The notes under the pieces are model-generated. The model had not been told where the DNA came from. It worked only from the letters and a program-made list of their open reading frames with translations, and did not search any database. From assembly GCA_050173345.1 (NCBI GenBank), contig JBFXKW010000004.1, positions 62,001-126,000 of the forward strand: a DNA stretch of 64,000 nt, given 5' to 3'. A program made the position numbers and the translations under genes. The DNA comes from SHWC01 sp050173345. GTDB taxonomy: Bacteria; Pseudomonadota; Alphaproteobacteria; UBA828. Shown here piece after piece: positions 10,127 through 19,190 of this stretch (position 1 is its first letter; each line of letters begins with the position of its first letter).

Positions 10127-11083
10127 ATGGCCGAGCAGACTCCAGAGGCTAGACCCGACGACATGCGTTGGCAGTGCACCCTTAAATCCTCGATCCATTG
10201 CACGGGCGTCGGCGTCCACACCAACCAGCGCGTCGCCATGACCCTCAAGCCGGCGGCGCCCAATACGGGCATCGTGTTCCGCCGGGTCGACCTCGGCCCC
10301 ATCGCGCCCGAGCTGAAGGCGGTTCACGCCAACGTGGTGGACACCCGGCTGTGCACGGTGATCGGCGTCGGCGAGCGTGCGCGGGTCGGCACCATCGAGC
10401 ATCTGATGGCGGCCTTCGCCGGGCTCGGCGTCGACAACGCGATCGTCGAGATCAATGGCGACGAAGTGCCCGTCATGGACGGCAGCGCCGCGCCCTTCGT
10501 CTTCCTCATCGAGTGCGCCGGGCTGGTCACCCAGGCCGCGCCGCGCCGCGCGCTCAAGGTGGAGAAGCCGGTCGTCATCCAGGAAGGCGAGCGCCGCGTC
10601 GCGGTCTCGCCCGCCGCCCAGTTCTCGCTCGACTGCCGCATCGCCTACCCGCATCCGATGATCGGCGAGCAGCGCTTCTGCTATCGCGCCGAAACCGGCA
10701 CCTTCAAGGCGGCGCTCTCGCGGGCGCGCACCTTCTGCCTGGAGGAAGACGTCGTGCGCATGCGCGAGGCCGGCCTCGCCAAGGGCGGCAGCCTGGAGAA
10801 CGCCGTGGTGATCGGGCAGAACCGGGTGCTCAACGATGGCGGGCTGCGCTACGAGAACGAGTGCGTGCGCCACAAGGCGCTGGACTGCCTGGGCGACTTC
10901 TATCTCGCCGGCATGCCGATCCTCGGCGCCATCGAGAGCGTGCGCGCGGGCCATGCGCTCAACCACCGCCTGCTCGGCGCGTTGCTCGCGGACCGGAGCG
11001 CGTGGCGCGTGGTGACGCTCGAAGCCGGCGAGCCCAACGTGGCGCCGGCCGAGCCCAGGGCCCCCTACGCCGCTACGGCCTGA
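10127..11083 (+). CDS. lpxC: LpxC, UDP-3-O-acyl-N-acetylglucosamine deacetylase
   Basis: LpxC is the zinc-dependent deacetylase that commits UDP-3-O-acyl-GlcNAc to lipid A synthesis. Visible family motifs are CTLKSSIHCTGVGVHTNQ, the zinc-site IEHLMAAFAGLGVDNA, EVPVMDGSAAPFV, and the C-terminal RHKALDCLGDFYLAG with the second zinc/catalytic residues. The open frame extends back to 10004 through the terminator, so that start is rejected. The ATG at 10127 gives 318 residues; GTG 10067 and ATG 10163 (306 residues, closest to E. coli LpxC) are also possible, and no start has a clear ribosome site. lpxC directly after ftsZ is common in proteobacterial dcw clusters. Confidence 0.94.
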   Translation: MAEQTPEARPDDMRWQCTLKSSIHCTGVGVHTNQRVAMTLKPAAPNTGIVFRRVDLGPIAPELKAVHANVVDTRLCTVIGVGERARVGTIEHLMAAFAGLGVDNAIVEINGDEVPVMDGSAAPFVFLIECAGLVTQAAPRRALKVEKPVVIQEGERRVAVSPAAQFSLDCRIAYPHPMIGEQRFCYRAETGTFKAALSRARTFCLEEDVVRMREAGLAKGGSLENAVVIGQNRVLNDGGLRYENECVRHKALDCLGDFYLAGMPILGAIESVRAGHALNHRLLGALLADRSAWRVVTLEAGEPNVAPAEPRAPYAATA

Positions 11084-11165
11084 CTTCCCCACCTCCCTCC
11101 CCGAGACTTCAACGCGCCTTCGGGCGTGGTATAGTCGGGCAGCCAGATTCAGACGAGGCTGACCC

Positions 11166-12020
11166 GTGCATTCTCCAAAGACTGAACGGCCGATCGGGAA
11201 ACCAGGTTTCGGCCGACGCGCTGTTACGCTTGTCGCCGCGCTTGCCTTTGCCGGCCTGCTCGCCGCCTGCGAATCGACCGAGGAGCCGGCCTATGTCGAG
11301 CGCCCGGTCGAGGAGCTTTACAACACGGCGCACGACGAGATGCTCGCCGGCAACTTCGAGACGGCCGCCAAGGGCTTCGACGAGGTCGAGCGCCAGCACC
11401 CCTATTCGACCTGGGCGACGCGGGCGCAGATCATGGCCGCGTTCTGCTACTACCAGGACAACGACTACGACCAGGCGATCATCGCGGCCGGCCGCTTCGT
11501 CGAGCTGCATCCGGGCCATGAGGATACGCCCTACGCCTACTATCTGATCGCGATCTCCTACTACGAGCAGATCTCCGATGTCGGCCGCGACCAGGCCGCC
11601 ACCCTGCTCGCGCTCGACTCGCTCGAAGACGTCGCGCGCCGCTTCCCGGACACGCCCTATGCCAAGGACGCGAAGCTCAAGCTCGACCTCGCGCGCGACC
11701 ACCTCGCCGGCAAGGAGATGAACATCGGCCGCTACTACCTGACGCGCGGGCACTATGTCGCCGCGATCAACCGCTTCCGCCGGGTGGTCGAGCGCTACCA
11801 GACGACGAGCCACACGCCCGAGGCGCTGCACCGGCTGACCGAATCCTATCTCTCGATCGGGCTGCGCCAGGAAGCGCAGGCCGCCGCGGCCGTGCTCGGC
11901 TACAACTTCCCGAACAGCGTCTGGTATCGCGACAGCTACGCGCTCCTCGAGGGCGAAGGGCTGGCCCCGGCGGAATACGAGCAGTCCTGGCTGTCGCAAG
12001 CGTTCAACTGGGTCTTCTGA
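11166..12020 (+). CDS. bamD: BamD (YfiO/ComL), outer-membrane assembly lipoprotein
   Basis: BamD is the essential lipoprotein of the BAM complex that inserts beta-barrel proteins in the outer membrane. The 284-residue product has a lipoprotein signal with lipobox LLAAC (Cys 35), then TPR-like repeats starting VEELYNTAHDEMLAGNFETA, with further repeats around residues 95-115 (YDQAIIAAGRFVELHPGH) and 190-215 (YYLTRGHYVAAINRFRRVVE). The start is GTG at 11166 behind a GAGG ribosome site. recN follows after 10 nt, an arrangement common in alphaproteobacteria. Confidence 0.94.
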   Translation: MHSPKTERPIGKPGFGRRAVTLVAALAFAGLLAACESTEEPAYVERPVEELYNTAHDEMLAGNFETAAKGFDEVERQHPYSTWATRAQIMAAFCYYQDNDYDQAIIAAGRFVELHPGHEDTPYAYYLIAISYYEQISDVGRDQAATLLALDSLEDVARRFPDTPYAKDAKLKLDLARDHLAGKEMNIGRYYLTRGHYVAAINRFRRVVERYQTTSHTPEALHRLTESYLSIGLRQEAQAAAAVLGYNFPNSVWYRDSYALLEGEGLAPAEYEQSWLSQAFNWVF

Positions 12021-12030
12021 CCAAGCGCGC

Positions 12031-13701
12031 ATGCTGCGCAGCCTGTCGATCGAGAACGTCCTCCTGATCGGGAGGCTCGAGCTCGGCTTCGAGACGGGCC
12101 TCTGCGTGCTGACCGGCGAGACCGGCGCCGGCAAGTCCATCCTGATCGATTCGCTCGGCCTCGTGCTCGGCGCGCGGGCCGACGCCAAGCTGATCCGCCC
12201 CGGCGAGAGCAAGGCGAGCGTCGCCGCCGCCTTCTCGCCCGAGCTGCCCGATGCGGTCCGCGCGCCGCTCGACGAGCTCGGCATCGAGATCGGCGACGAG
12301 CTGCTGCTGCGCCGCGTGATCGGCAGCGACGGGCGCTCGCGCGCCTTCGTCAACGACACGCCGGTCAATATCGGCACGCTCAAGTCGATCGGCGGCGCCC
12401 TGGTCGAGATCGTCGGGCAGGACGAGTCGGACGCCCTGCTCGATCCCTCGACGCACCGCGCGCTGCTCGATGCCTATGGCGGCCACGAGGCGAGGCTCGA
12501 TGCGGTCGCCCGCGGCTTCGCCAGGGTGCGCGAGGCCGAGGCTGAAAGGCGCGCAGCAACGGAAGCGCTGAGCCGGGCGCGGCGCGACGAGGACTATCTG
12601 AGGCACGCGCTCGCCGAGCTCGATGCGCTCGACCCCAAGCCCGGCGAGGAGGCGGCGCTCGCCGAAGCCCGCAGCCGGCTCCAGCACGGCGAACGCATCG
12701 CCGAAGCCATGGCCGCCGCCGAGGCCGAACTCGGCGCAGGCGGCGGCGTCCCGCTCAGGCTGCGCGCGGCGCAGCGCCTGCTCGAACGCGCCGCGGCGCA
12801 GACCGGCGGCCATCTCGACGGCGCGCTCGAAGCGATCGAACGTGCCGCGGTCGAGGCCGGCGAGGCGCTCGATGCGCTGGAAGCGGCGATCCGCACGCTC
12901 GATCTCGACCCGAGCAAGCTGGAGAAGGTCGAGGAGCGCCTGTTCGCGCTGCGCGCCGCCGCCCGCAAGCACCAGACCGATACCGAATCCCTGCCCGCAC
13001 TGCGCAACAGGTTCGCCGAGACGCTGGCTGCGCTCGACGGCGATGAGTCGCGCTTGCACGCGCTCGAAAAGGCATACGACGCGGCATGGGCCGGCTATCT
13101 CGACGCCGCGCGGGAACTGAGCGAGGCGCGCCGACAGGCGTCGGCCTCGCTCGATGCGGCGGTCGCCGCCGAGCTCAAGCCGCTCAAGCTGGGCCAGGCC
13201 CGCTTCGAGACGCAGATCGAAACGCTCGGCGAGGCGGACGCCTCGCCGCTCGGGCTCGACCGCGTGCGCTTCGCGGTGCAGACCGTGCCGGGCGCGGCGC
13301 CCGGCCCGTTGCAGCGCATCGCGTCCGGCGGCGAGCGGTCGCGCTTCACCCTCGCGCTCAGGCTCGCGCTGGCCCGCGCCAGCGGCGTCGGCACCCTGAT
13401 CTTCGACGAGGTGGATGCAGGCGTCGGCGGCGCGGTGGCGGACGCGGTCGGCGAGCGGCTGGCCCGGCTCGCGCGCCACGTCCAGGTGCTCACGGTGACG
13501 CACTCGCCGCAGGTCGCGGCGCGCGGCGGCCTGCATCTCTGCGTGCGGCGGCGCGACGCCAAGGGCCGCGCCTCGACCGATGTCGAGGCGCTGGAGGCCG
13601 CCAAGCGCCGCGAGGAGATCGCCCGCATGCTCTCGGGCGCGCGCGTGACCGACGAGGCACGCGCCGCGGCCGACAGCCTGATCGCCGGACGACGGGCATG
13701 A
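12031..13701 (+). CDS. recN: RecN, SMC-like DNA repair ATPase
   Basis: RecN is an SMC-family ATPase that helps hold broken DNA ends for recombinational repair. The 556-residue protein has Walker A GETGAGKS (residues 29-36), two Ala/Glu/Arg-rich coiled-coil arms over about 160-370, the ABC signature region ASGGERSRFTLALRLALA, Walker B TLIFDEVDAGVGG, and the switch His in VLTVTHSPQVA. Length agrees with the family. The stop overlaps the ligA start. No LexA-type box was recognised upstream. Confidence 0.96.
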   Translation: MLRSLSIENVLLIGRLELGFETGLCVLTGETGAGKSILIDSLGLVLGARADAKLIRPGESKASVAAAFSPELPDAVRAPLDELGIEIGDELLLRRVIGSDGRSRAFVNDTPVNIGTLKSIGGALVEIVGQDESDALLDPSTHRALLDAYGGHEARLDAVARGFARVREAEAERRAATEALSRARRDEDYLRHALAELDALDPKPGEEAALAEARSRLQHGERIAEAMAAAEAELGAGGGVPLRLRAAQRLLERAAAQTGGHLDGALEAIERAAVEAGEALDALEAAIRTLDLDPSKLEKVEERLFALRAAARKHQTDTESLPALRNRFAETLAALDGDESRLHALEKAYDAAWAGYLDAARELSEARRQASASLDAAVAAELKPLKLGQARFETQIETLGEADASPLGLDRVRFAVQTVPGAAPGPLQRIASGGERSRFTLALRLALARASGVGTLIFDEVDAGVGGAVADAVGERLARLARHVQVLTVTHSPQVAARGGLHLCVRRRDAKGRASTDVEALEAAKRREEIARMLSGARVTDEARAAADSLIAGRRA

Positions 13702-15797
13702 GCCCGAAGCCGAAACGCCAGCCGAGCGAGGTCGCGGTCGGCGAGCTCAGCGCGGCCGAGGCGAAGCGCGAGCTGAGCCGCCTCGCCAAGGAGATCGCGA
13801 AGCACGACCGGCTCTACTACCAACATTCGGCGCCCGAGATTTCGGACGCGGCATACGACCTCCTGCGCCAGCGCAACACAGCGATCGAGGCGCGCTTCCC
13901 GGACCTGGTGCGCGCCGACAGCCCGTCGAAGCGGGTCGGCGCGCCGCCCGCCGCCGGCTTCGCCAAGGTACGCCACAAGGTGCCGATGCTCTCGCTCGAC
14001 AACGCGTTCGCCGACGAGGACATGGCGGACTTCCTCGCGCGCGTGCGGCGCTTCCTCGGGCTTAGCGCCGACGAGCCGATCGAGATGATGGGCGAGCCCA
14101 AGATCGACGGGCTCTCGGCCTCGCTGCGCTATGAGAAGGGCCGCTTCGTGCAGGGCGCGACGCGCGGCGACGGCGAGGTCGGCGAGGACGTCACCGCCAA
14201 CCTCAAGGTGGTCAAGGACGTGCCGGACAGGCTCGACGGCCGCCACCCGCCGGAGCTGCTCGAAGTGCGCGGCGAGGTCTACATGACCCGCGGCGACTTC
14301 GCGGCGCTCAACGAGGAGCGCGTCGCGGCGGGCGAGGCGCCCTTCGTCAACCCGCGCAACGCGGCCTCGGGCGGCCTGCGCCAGCTCGACTCCGCGCTCA
14401 CCGAGAAGCGGCGCCTGCGCTTCTTCGCCTATGCCTGGGGCGAATCAAGCGAGCCGATTAGGGGCCGCTACGCCGACTGGCTGAAGCGGCTGGAGGGCTA
14501 CGGCTTCCACGTCAACCCGCTCGCCAAGGCGTGCCGGACGCTCGACGACGCGCTCGCGCTGCACCGGCGCATCGAGGAGGGCCGCGCCACCCTGCCCTAC
14601 GAGATCGACGGCGTGGTCTACAAGATCGACCGCATCGACTGGGAGCAGCGGCTCGGCTTCGTCGGCCGCGCGCCGCGCTGGGCGATCGCCTACAAGTTCC
14701 CGGCCGAGCAGGCCGAGACCCGGCTGAACGCGATCACCATCCAGGTCGGCCGCACCGGCACGCTGACGCCGGTCGCCAACCTGGAGCCCGTGCATGTCGG
14801 CGGCGTCACCGTGTCGCGCGCGACGCTCCACAACGAGGACGAGATCGCGCGCAAGGACGTGAGGGTCGGCGACACGGTGATCGTACAGCGCGCCGGCGAC
14901 GTGATCCCGCAGGTGGTCGGCGTCGTGCTCGCGAAGCGGCCGAAGGATTCAAAGCCGTACAAGTTCCCCGACAAATGCCCGGAGTGCGGCAGCCACGCGG
15001 TGCGCGAGGAAGGCGAGGCGGCGCGGCGCTGCACCGGCGGGCTGATCTGCCCGGCGCAGGCGATGGAGCGGCTGCGCCATTTCGTCTCGCGCGACGCCTT
15101 CGACATCGAGGGGCTCGGCGAGAAGCGCATCGAGGAGTTCCACGCGCTCGGCTGGCTCAGGAGCCCGCCCGACATCTTCACGCTGGAGCAGCGCCACGGC
15201 GCCGCGCTGGTCACCCGCGAGGGCTGGAAGGAGACCTCGGCCTCCAACCTGTTCGCCGCCATCCGCGCGCGGAAGAAGGTGCCGCTCGACCGCTTCATCT
15301 ACGCGCTCGGCATCCGCCATGTCGGCCAGGTCACCGCCAAGCAGCTCGCGCGGCGCTATGAGAGCTTCGCGAGCTGGCGGCGCGCCATGACCGAGGCGCG
15401 CGATGCCGAGAGCGAAGCCTATCGGGAGCTCGAGGCGATCTCGGGCGTCGGCCCGGTGCTGGCGCAGGCGCTGGTCGATTTCTTCGCCGAGCCGCACAAC
15501 ATGGAGGTGCTCGACAAGCTCAAAGGGCTCCTCGACATCGAGGACGTGCAAGCGGTGAGCGCGCAGTCGCCGGTCTCGGGCAAGACGGTGGTGTTCACCG
15601 GCTCGCTCGAAGGCATGACGCGCGCCGAGGCCAAGGCGCGCGCCGAGGCGCTCGGCGCCCGCGTCTCGAGCTCGGTCTCGAAGAAGACCGACTATGTGGT
15701 GGCCGGCGCCGAGGCCGGCTCGAAGCTCACCGAGGCAGAGAAGCACGGCGTCACGATCCTGAGCGAGGCGGAGTGGCTCAAGCTGATCGGCGGCTGA
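13698..15797 (+). CDS. ligA: LigA, NAD-dependent DNA ligase
   Basis: LigA seals nicks at replication and repair using NAD. In the 699-residue protein the N-terminal domain Ia (YYQHSAPEISDAAYDLL) binds NMN, the adenylation motif KIDG at residues 135-138 carries the nucleophilic Lys 135, and the domain continues with RGDGEVGEDVTANLK. An OB fold, a four-Cys zinc finger (CPECGSH, then CTGGLICP), helix-hairpin-helix repeats and a C-terminal BRCT domain from about residue 620 (VVFTGSLEGMTRAEAK) follow, the full LigA layout. The ATG overlaps the recN stop; a longer open frame into recN is rejected. It converges on the next gene, 19 nt away. Confidence 0.97.
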   Translation: MSPKPKRQPSEVAVGELSAAEAKRELSRLAKEIAKHDRLYYQHSAPEISDAAYDLLRQRNTAIEARFPDLVRADSPSKRVGAPPAAGFAKVRHKVPMLSLDNAFADEDMADFLARVRRFLGLSADEPIEMMGEPKIDGLSASLRYEKGRFVQGATRGDGEVGEDVTANLKVVKDVPDRLDGRHPPELLEVRGEVYMTRGDFAALNEERVAAGEAPFVNPRNAASGGLRQLDSALTEKRRLRFFAYAWGESSEPIRGRYADWLKRLEGYGFHVNPLAKACRTLDDALALHRRIEEGRATLPYEIDGVVYKIDRIDWEQRLGFVGRAPRWAIAYKFPAEQAETRLNAITIQVGRTGTLTPVANLEPVHVGGVTVSRATLHNEDEIARKDVRVGDTVIVQRAGDVIPQVVGVVLAKRPKDSKPYKFPDKCPECGSHAVREEGEAARRCTGGLICPAQAMERLRHFVSRDAFDIEGLGEKRIEEFHALGWLRSPPDIFTLEQRHGAALVTREGWKETSASNLFAAIRARKKVPLDRFIYALGIRHVGQVTAKQLARRYESFASWRRAMTEARDAESEAYRELEAISGVGPVLAQALVDFFAEPHNMEVLDKLKGLLDIEDVQAVSAQSPVSGKTVVFTGSLEGMTRAEAKARAEALGARVSSSVSKKTDYVVAGAEAGSKLTEAEKHGVTILSEAEWLKLIGG

Positions 15798-15816
15798 GCC
15801 ACGCGGCCCTGCCCGC

Positions 15817-16278
15817 TCATGCCGGTGGCACGATCTCCACGCCGTGGCTCGCGGCAATCACGCCCAGGGCAGCGGGCACCAGATCGCCACGCCTGCCCGC
15901 CGCCTCGAACGCCTTGAAGCAGCGCTCCAGCTTGGCGCCCGGCGTGCAGATCACCAGGGCGCGAGCAGGCAAGCCGCTTTCGTTCCTGAAACCGTGCAGG
16001 CTGCCGCGCGGGAAGTAAGCGAAGCTGCCCCGCCCTGCACGCCAGGTGCCCGTCTCGCTTTCCAGCACGATTTCGCCCTCCAGCACGTAGAACGCTTCGT
16101 CCTCCGTGTCGTGGCGATGCATCGGCGCGCCGTAGCCGACAGGGATGTCCTGCTCGAACAGGCTGTATTGGCCTGCGGTCTGGGCATGGGTCGCCTTGTA
16201 GGTCGCGGCCGCGCCGAGCACATTGACCGATCCGCCCTCACCCGCCCCGATCAACACCGGCCCCTCGAACTTGCCCAT
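15817..16278 (-). CDS. Cupin-domain protein, divergent from a LysR regulator
   Basis: A single-domain cupin of 153 residues. The metal-binding motif 1 is seen as HRHDTEDEAFYVLEG (His 54 and 56, Glu 61), and motif 2 around FPRGSLHGFRN, so a mononuclear metal site is likely. Such proteins are often quercetinase-like or isomerase-like enzymes, but the substrate cannot be told here. The ATG at 16278 has an AAGGAG ribosome site nine bases upstream. It is transcribed away from the LysR gene at 16393, with a palindrome-rich gap between them, so it is probably the target of that regulator. Confidence 0.8.
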   Translation of the reverse strand: MGKFEGPVLIGAGEGGSVNVLGAAATYKATHAQTAGQYSLFEQDIPVGYGAPMHRHDTEDEAFYVLEGEIVLESETGTWRAGRGSFAYFPRGSLHGFRNESGLPARALVICTPGAKLERCFKAFEAAGRRGDLVPAALGVIAASHGVEIVPPA

Positions 16279-16346
16279 CACGAAACGCTCCTTCCATCGG
16301 TTGTCGTGGAGGGAGAGATAGCCGTTCGAAGCTCGCCTCGTAAGAT

Positions 16347-16388
16347 GAACAATCATGGAATGATTGTTCGAAATATCGGATAATCCGA
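16347..16388. promoter_or_regulatory. Two palindromes in the cupin/LysR divergent gap, probable operators
   Basis: GAACAATCAT (16347-16356) and ATGATTGTTC (16360-16369) form a perfect 10-bp inverted repeat with a 3-nt spacer. A second dyad, TCGGA-TAA-TCCGA, lies at 16376-16388, five bases before the LysR start. LysR regulators bind such dyads in divergent promoters; the link is inferred from position. Confidence 0.55.
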
Positions 16389-16392
16389 CATC

Positions 16393-17301
16393 ATGATTCC
16401 GATCGCGGAGATGGTCGTGTTCGCCGAGGTGGTCGAAGCCGGCAGCCTGTCGGCCGCCGCGCGGCGGCTTGGCACTTCGAAATCTGCAATCAGCGCTCAG
16501 CTGCAACGGCTCGAAGCCCGCCTCGGCGTGCGCCTGCTCAACCGCACGACGCGCCGGCTCTCGACCACCGAGGCTGGCGCGGCCTGCTACGCCCATTGCG
16601 CGCGCATGAAGGCGGAAGCCGACGCCGCCAGGCGAACCGCTGCGGCATTTCAGGCCGAACCGCGCGGCACGCTGCGCATATCGGCTCCCGACACGTTCGG
16701 CGCGATGCACATCGCGCCGGCGATCCCGAGCTTTCTCGATCGGCACCCGGGCCTCAAGATCGAGCTGTCGCTCAGCGGGCGCCATGTCGACCTGATCGAG
16801 GGCGGCTTCGATCTCGCGATCCGCATCGGCACGCTGCCCGATTCGAGCCTCGGCGTCCGCCGGCTCGCCGAGTCCAGACTTGCGATCTGTGCCGCACCTG
16901 CCTATCTGGCGGTGCGCGGCACGCCGACCGACATCGATGCGCTGGAGAAGCACAACTGCCTGCGCTTCACGCCGCTCGGCTGGGGTTCCGCCTGGCGGCT
17001 GCACGGACCCGACGGACCCGTGCACGTCGCGATCGGCGACACGTTCGCGACCGACAGCGGCGACGTGCTGCTCTCGGTTGCACGCGCAGGGCTCGGGCTC
17101 GCTTTGCTGCCGACCTGGATGACGGCGGGCGACCTCAGGCGCGGCACGCTGGTGGCCGTGCTACGCGACTGGGCCCCGCCGCCCGTCGCGATCCAGGCGA
17201 TCTTTCCCGGCCCCAGGCTGCGCATGACGAAGGTCGAAGCCTTTATCGATCATCTGGCCCGGCGTTTTCGGCGCGCGCCCGATTGGGAGGCGCATGGGTA
17301 G
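16393..17301 (+). CDS. LysR-family transcriptional regulator
   Basis: The 302-residue protein has an N-terminal winged helix-turn-helix (residues 1-62: VFAEVVEAGSLSAAARRLGT, SKSAISAQLQRLEARLGVRL, LNRTTRRLSTTEAG) and a C-terminal LysR substrate-binding domain from about residue 88 (GTLRISAPDTFGAMHIAPAI). The RRL/STTEAG pattern fits the large CrgA/DmlR-like subgroup. It is divergent from the cupin gene and two palindromes lie in the gap, so it most likely controls the cupin and itself. Inducer unknown. Confidence 0.92.
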   Translation: MIPIAEMVVFAEVVEAGSLSAAARRLGTSKSAISAQLQRLEARLGVRLLNRTTRRLSTTEAGAACYAHCARMKAEADAARRTAAAFQAEPRGTLRISAPDTFGAMHIAPAIPSFLDRHPGLKIELSLSGRHVDLIEGGFDLAIRIGTLPDSSLGVRRLAESRLAICAAPAYLAVRGTPTDIDALEKHNCLRFTPLGWGSAWRLHGPDGPVHVAIGDTFATDSGDVLLSVARAGLGLALLPTWMTAGDLRRGTLVAVLRDWAPPPVAIQAIFPGPRLRMTKVEAFIDHLARRFRRAPDWEAHG

Positions 17302-17310
17302 ATCGCGGCG

Positions 17311-17646
17311 TCACATCGGTTCGACCGCATAGAGCAGCACGACGAAGCTGGCGAAGCCGGCGAGCACGCCGAGGAAGAGGTTGCGCCGCGCAAGATAGAA
17401 GACGCCGAGCGCAATGCCGGCCGCAACCAGGCGCGGCCAGAGCGGCGTCTCGGCGAGCCCGCCCGAGGGCAGGAAGATCATGCGCGAGATCAGCGCGGCG
17501 AGCAGGCCATAGGCGACGCAGCGGATCCAGTCGAACAGCGGGCCGCGCACGTCGAGCCGGCCGGCCGCCACCACGCCGAGCACGCGCATCAGGTAGGTGA
17601 CGCTGGCGGCACCCAGCAGCATGAGCCAGGCGTGCAGCTCAGACAC
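17311..17646 (-). CDS. azlD: AzlD-type small subunit of a branched-chain amino acid exporter
   Basis: A 111-residue, four-segment membrane protein (segments near 8-27, 40-60, 70-86, 90-108) matching the AzlD family, the small partner of AzlC. The conserved YLMRVLGV stretch near the N terminus supports this. Its start overlaps the azlC 3' end by 8 nt, so the two are translated together. AzlCD pairs export branched-chain amino acids or analogues; the substrate here is inferred from the family. Confidence 0.85.
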   Translation of the reverse strand: MSELHAWLMLLGAASVTYLMRVLGVVAAGRLDVRGPLFDWIRCVAYGLLAALISRMIFLPSGGLAETPLWPRLVAAGIALGVFYLARRNLFLGVLAGFASFVVLLYAVEPM

Positions 17647-18391
17647 GGCGCGCCTCCCTGATCGCGCGGTCGAGCGCGAAGCCGAGCGTGCCGCAGATCA
17701 GCCCGGCGGCGAGCAGGCCCCAATCGGCGGAGAGGCTCGCGAGCAAGGGCCCGGCGATCGCGCCGAAGCCGACCGCGAGCAGCGCGGAGCGCGCCGGCGT
17801 CTCCAGGAACAGCAGCATGAAATAGATCGGGTTCAGGAACAGAAGCCCGTGATTGACCGTCTTCGGCACCAGGCCGGCGAGCACGAAGCCGAGCGCGGTG
17901 CCGGCGAAGCCGAGCACCAGGCAGGAGATCGCGAAGCCGAGGAAGTAGGCCCAGCGGCGCTCGCTCGCGAGGTCGGGCGAGCGGCGGATCACGAAGATCC
18001 ACGAGTTCGCGGTGACGAAGTGCGCGAGCCAATAGGGCGCGGCGCGGCCCGGCATGCCGTGCCGGATATAGGGCATGAAGGTCGCGACCATGGGCAGGAA
18101 GCGCGCGTTGGCAAGCGCGACCGCGAAGAGCAGCGCGAAGACCGGGCTGCCCGCGCTCAGCATCTCGACATAGGCGATCTGCCCGGGCAGCGCCCAGATC
18201 GTCGCGGTCGAGACCAGCGCCTTGACGAGCGAGAAGCCGGTCTCGTGGCAGAGCGAGCCGAAGCCGACCATGCTGACCATCAGCATCGGCGCCGGCAGCC
18301 CTGACGCCTCCAGAAAGCCGAGGCGGAACGCCGCGCGGTCAGTATCGAGCGGCGCCGCACTGCCGAACGGCGGAAGGCCGAGGCGGAGCAT
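17639..18391 (-). CDS. azlC: AzlC-type branched-chain amino acid exporter, large subunit
   Basis: A 250-residue polytopic inner-membrane protein with the AzlC pattern: an N-terminal MVGFGSLCHETGFSLVKAL, ALPGQIAYVEMLSAG, and several later hydrophobic segments. Length suits the family (about 230-250). It forms a two-gene operon with azlD. The first residues before about 20 are poorly conserved-looking, so the true start could be slightly later. Upstream begins the less GC-rich accessory stretch. Confidence 0.87.
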   Translation of the reverse strand: MLRLGLPPFGSAAPLDTDRAAFRLGFLEASGLPAPMLMVSMVGFGSLCHETGFSLVKALVSTATIWALPGQIAYVEMLSAGSPVFALLFAVALANARFLPMVATFMPYIRHGMPGRAAPYWLAHFVTANSWIFVIRRSPDLASERRWAYFLGFAISCLVLGFAGTALGFVLAGLVPKTVNHGLLFLNPIYFMLLFLETPARSALLAVGFGAIAGPLLASLSADWGLLAAGLICGTLGFALDRAIREARRV

Positions 18392-18536
18392 CGAGGGCTA
18401 TGCCGGGAGGCTATGGTGGCTTTGGCTTGGCTCGGGATCGAGCCGGCGATTGCCTCGCGGCATGCATTCCGCCCTTATGTTGTCGGCGGATTGTCTGTAC
18501 CCTGACTGCAAAGGCTTCGCTACTCATAAACCGACG

Positions 18537-19190
18537 ATGGCCCAGGGCTTCGACTCCTATCTTCGCAAGCTGCGCCAAACGCCGCTGGACGAACACACCG
18601 AGCATACCGGCCGCTCGGCACTGGAAGCGTTGCTGAACGAGTTCGCTGCCGGAAACGCGGCCGTCCAGCACGAACCCAAGCGGACAGCGGACAAGGGGGC
18701 GCCGGACTTCAAGATAACGCGCCACGGCATGATCCTGGGCTACGTCGAAACCAAGCCCATCGGCGAAAACCTGGACAAGGTGCTGAAATCCGAGCAGATC
18801 GACAGATACAAGAGCCTGTCGCAAAACATTCTTCTGACCGATTACCTCCACTTCATCTGGATCAACAAGGGTGACCTCCAGCGCGAGACGCCGTGCCACG
18901 CCACCGACCTCGAAAATCCGCGGTTTCGTCCGCGCGACGACCGCGTCGCGGCGGTCACTGCACTGTTGAACGGTTTTTTCTCGGCGGCGCCGGAGGGCAT
19001 CGGCCGGGCGCAGCAGCTTGCGCTGGCGCTAGCGACGCGCAGCAGGCTGCTGCGGGACTATCTGAGCGAGGAACTGGTGCGGCAGGGGCGTTCACGAATA
19101 TCAGCGTCAATGCTGGCGCGGCTCATGCCTTGGCGCTTCTCGAGCGCTGGGCTATTTCCTTCATCCGATCATCCTCGAAGGCCTGCATGA
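18537..19190 (+). pseudogene. Truncated type ISP restriction-modification gene, nuclease-domain fragment
   Basis: From the ATG at 18537 about 185 residues look like the N-terminal part of type ISP restriction-modification enzymes (LlaBIII-like). Visible are a PD-(D/E)xK-style nuclease core, with Asp in KGAPDFKITRHG and Glu-x-Lys in LGYVETKPIG, followed by LLTDYLHFIWI and DDRVAAVTALLNGFF. After the EELVRQ stretch (about 19085) the resemblance ends and the frame runs 35 codons into the antisense of the next gene. Full-length relatives exceed 900 residues with helicase, methylase and specificity domains, none of which is present. It is a remnant left by a deletion or by insertion of the neighbour. 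Confidence 0.62.
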
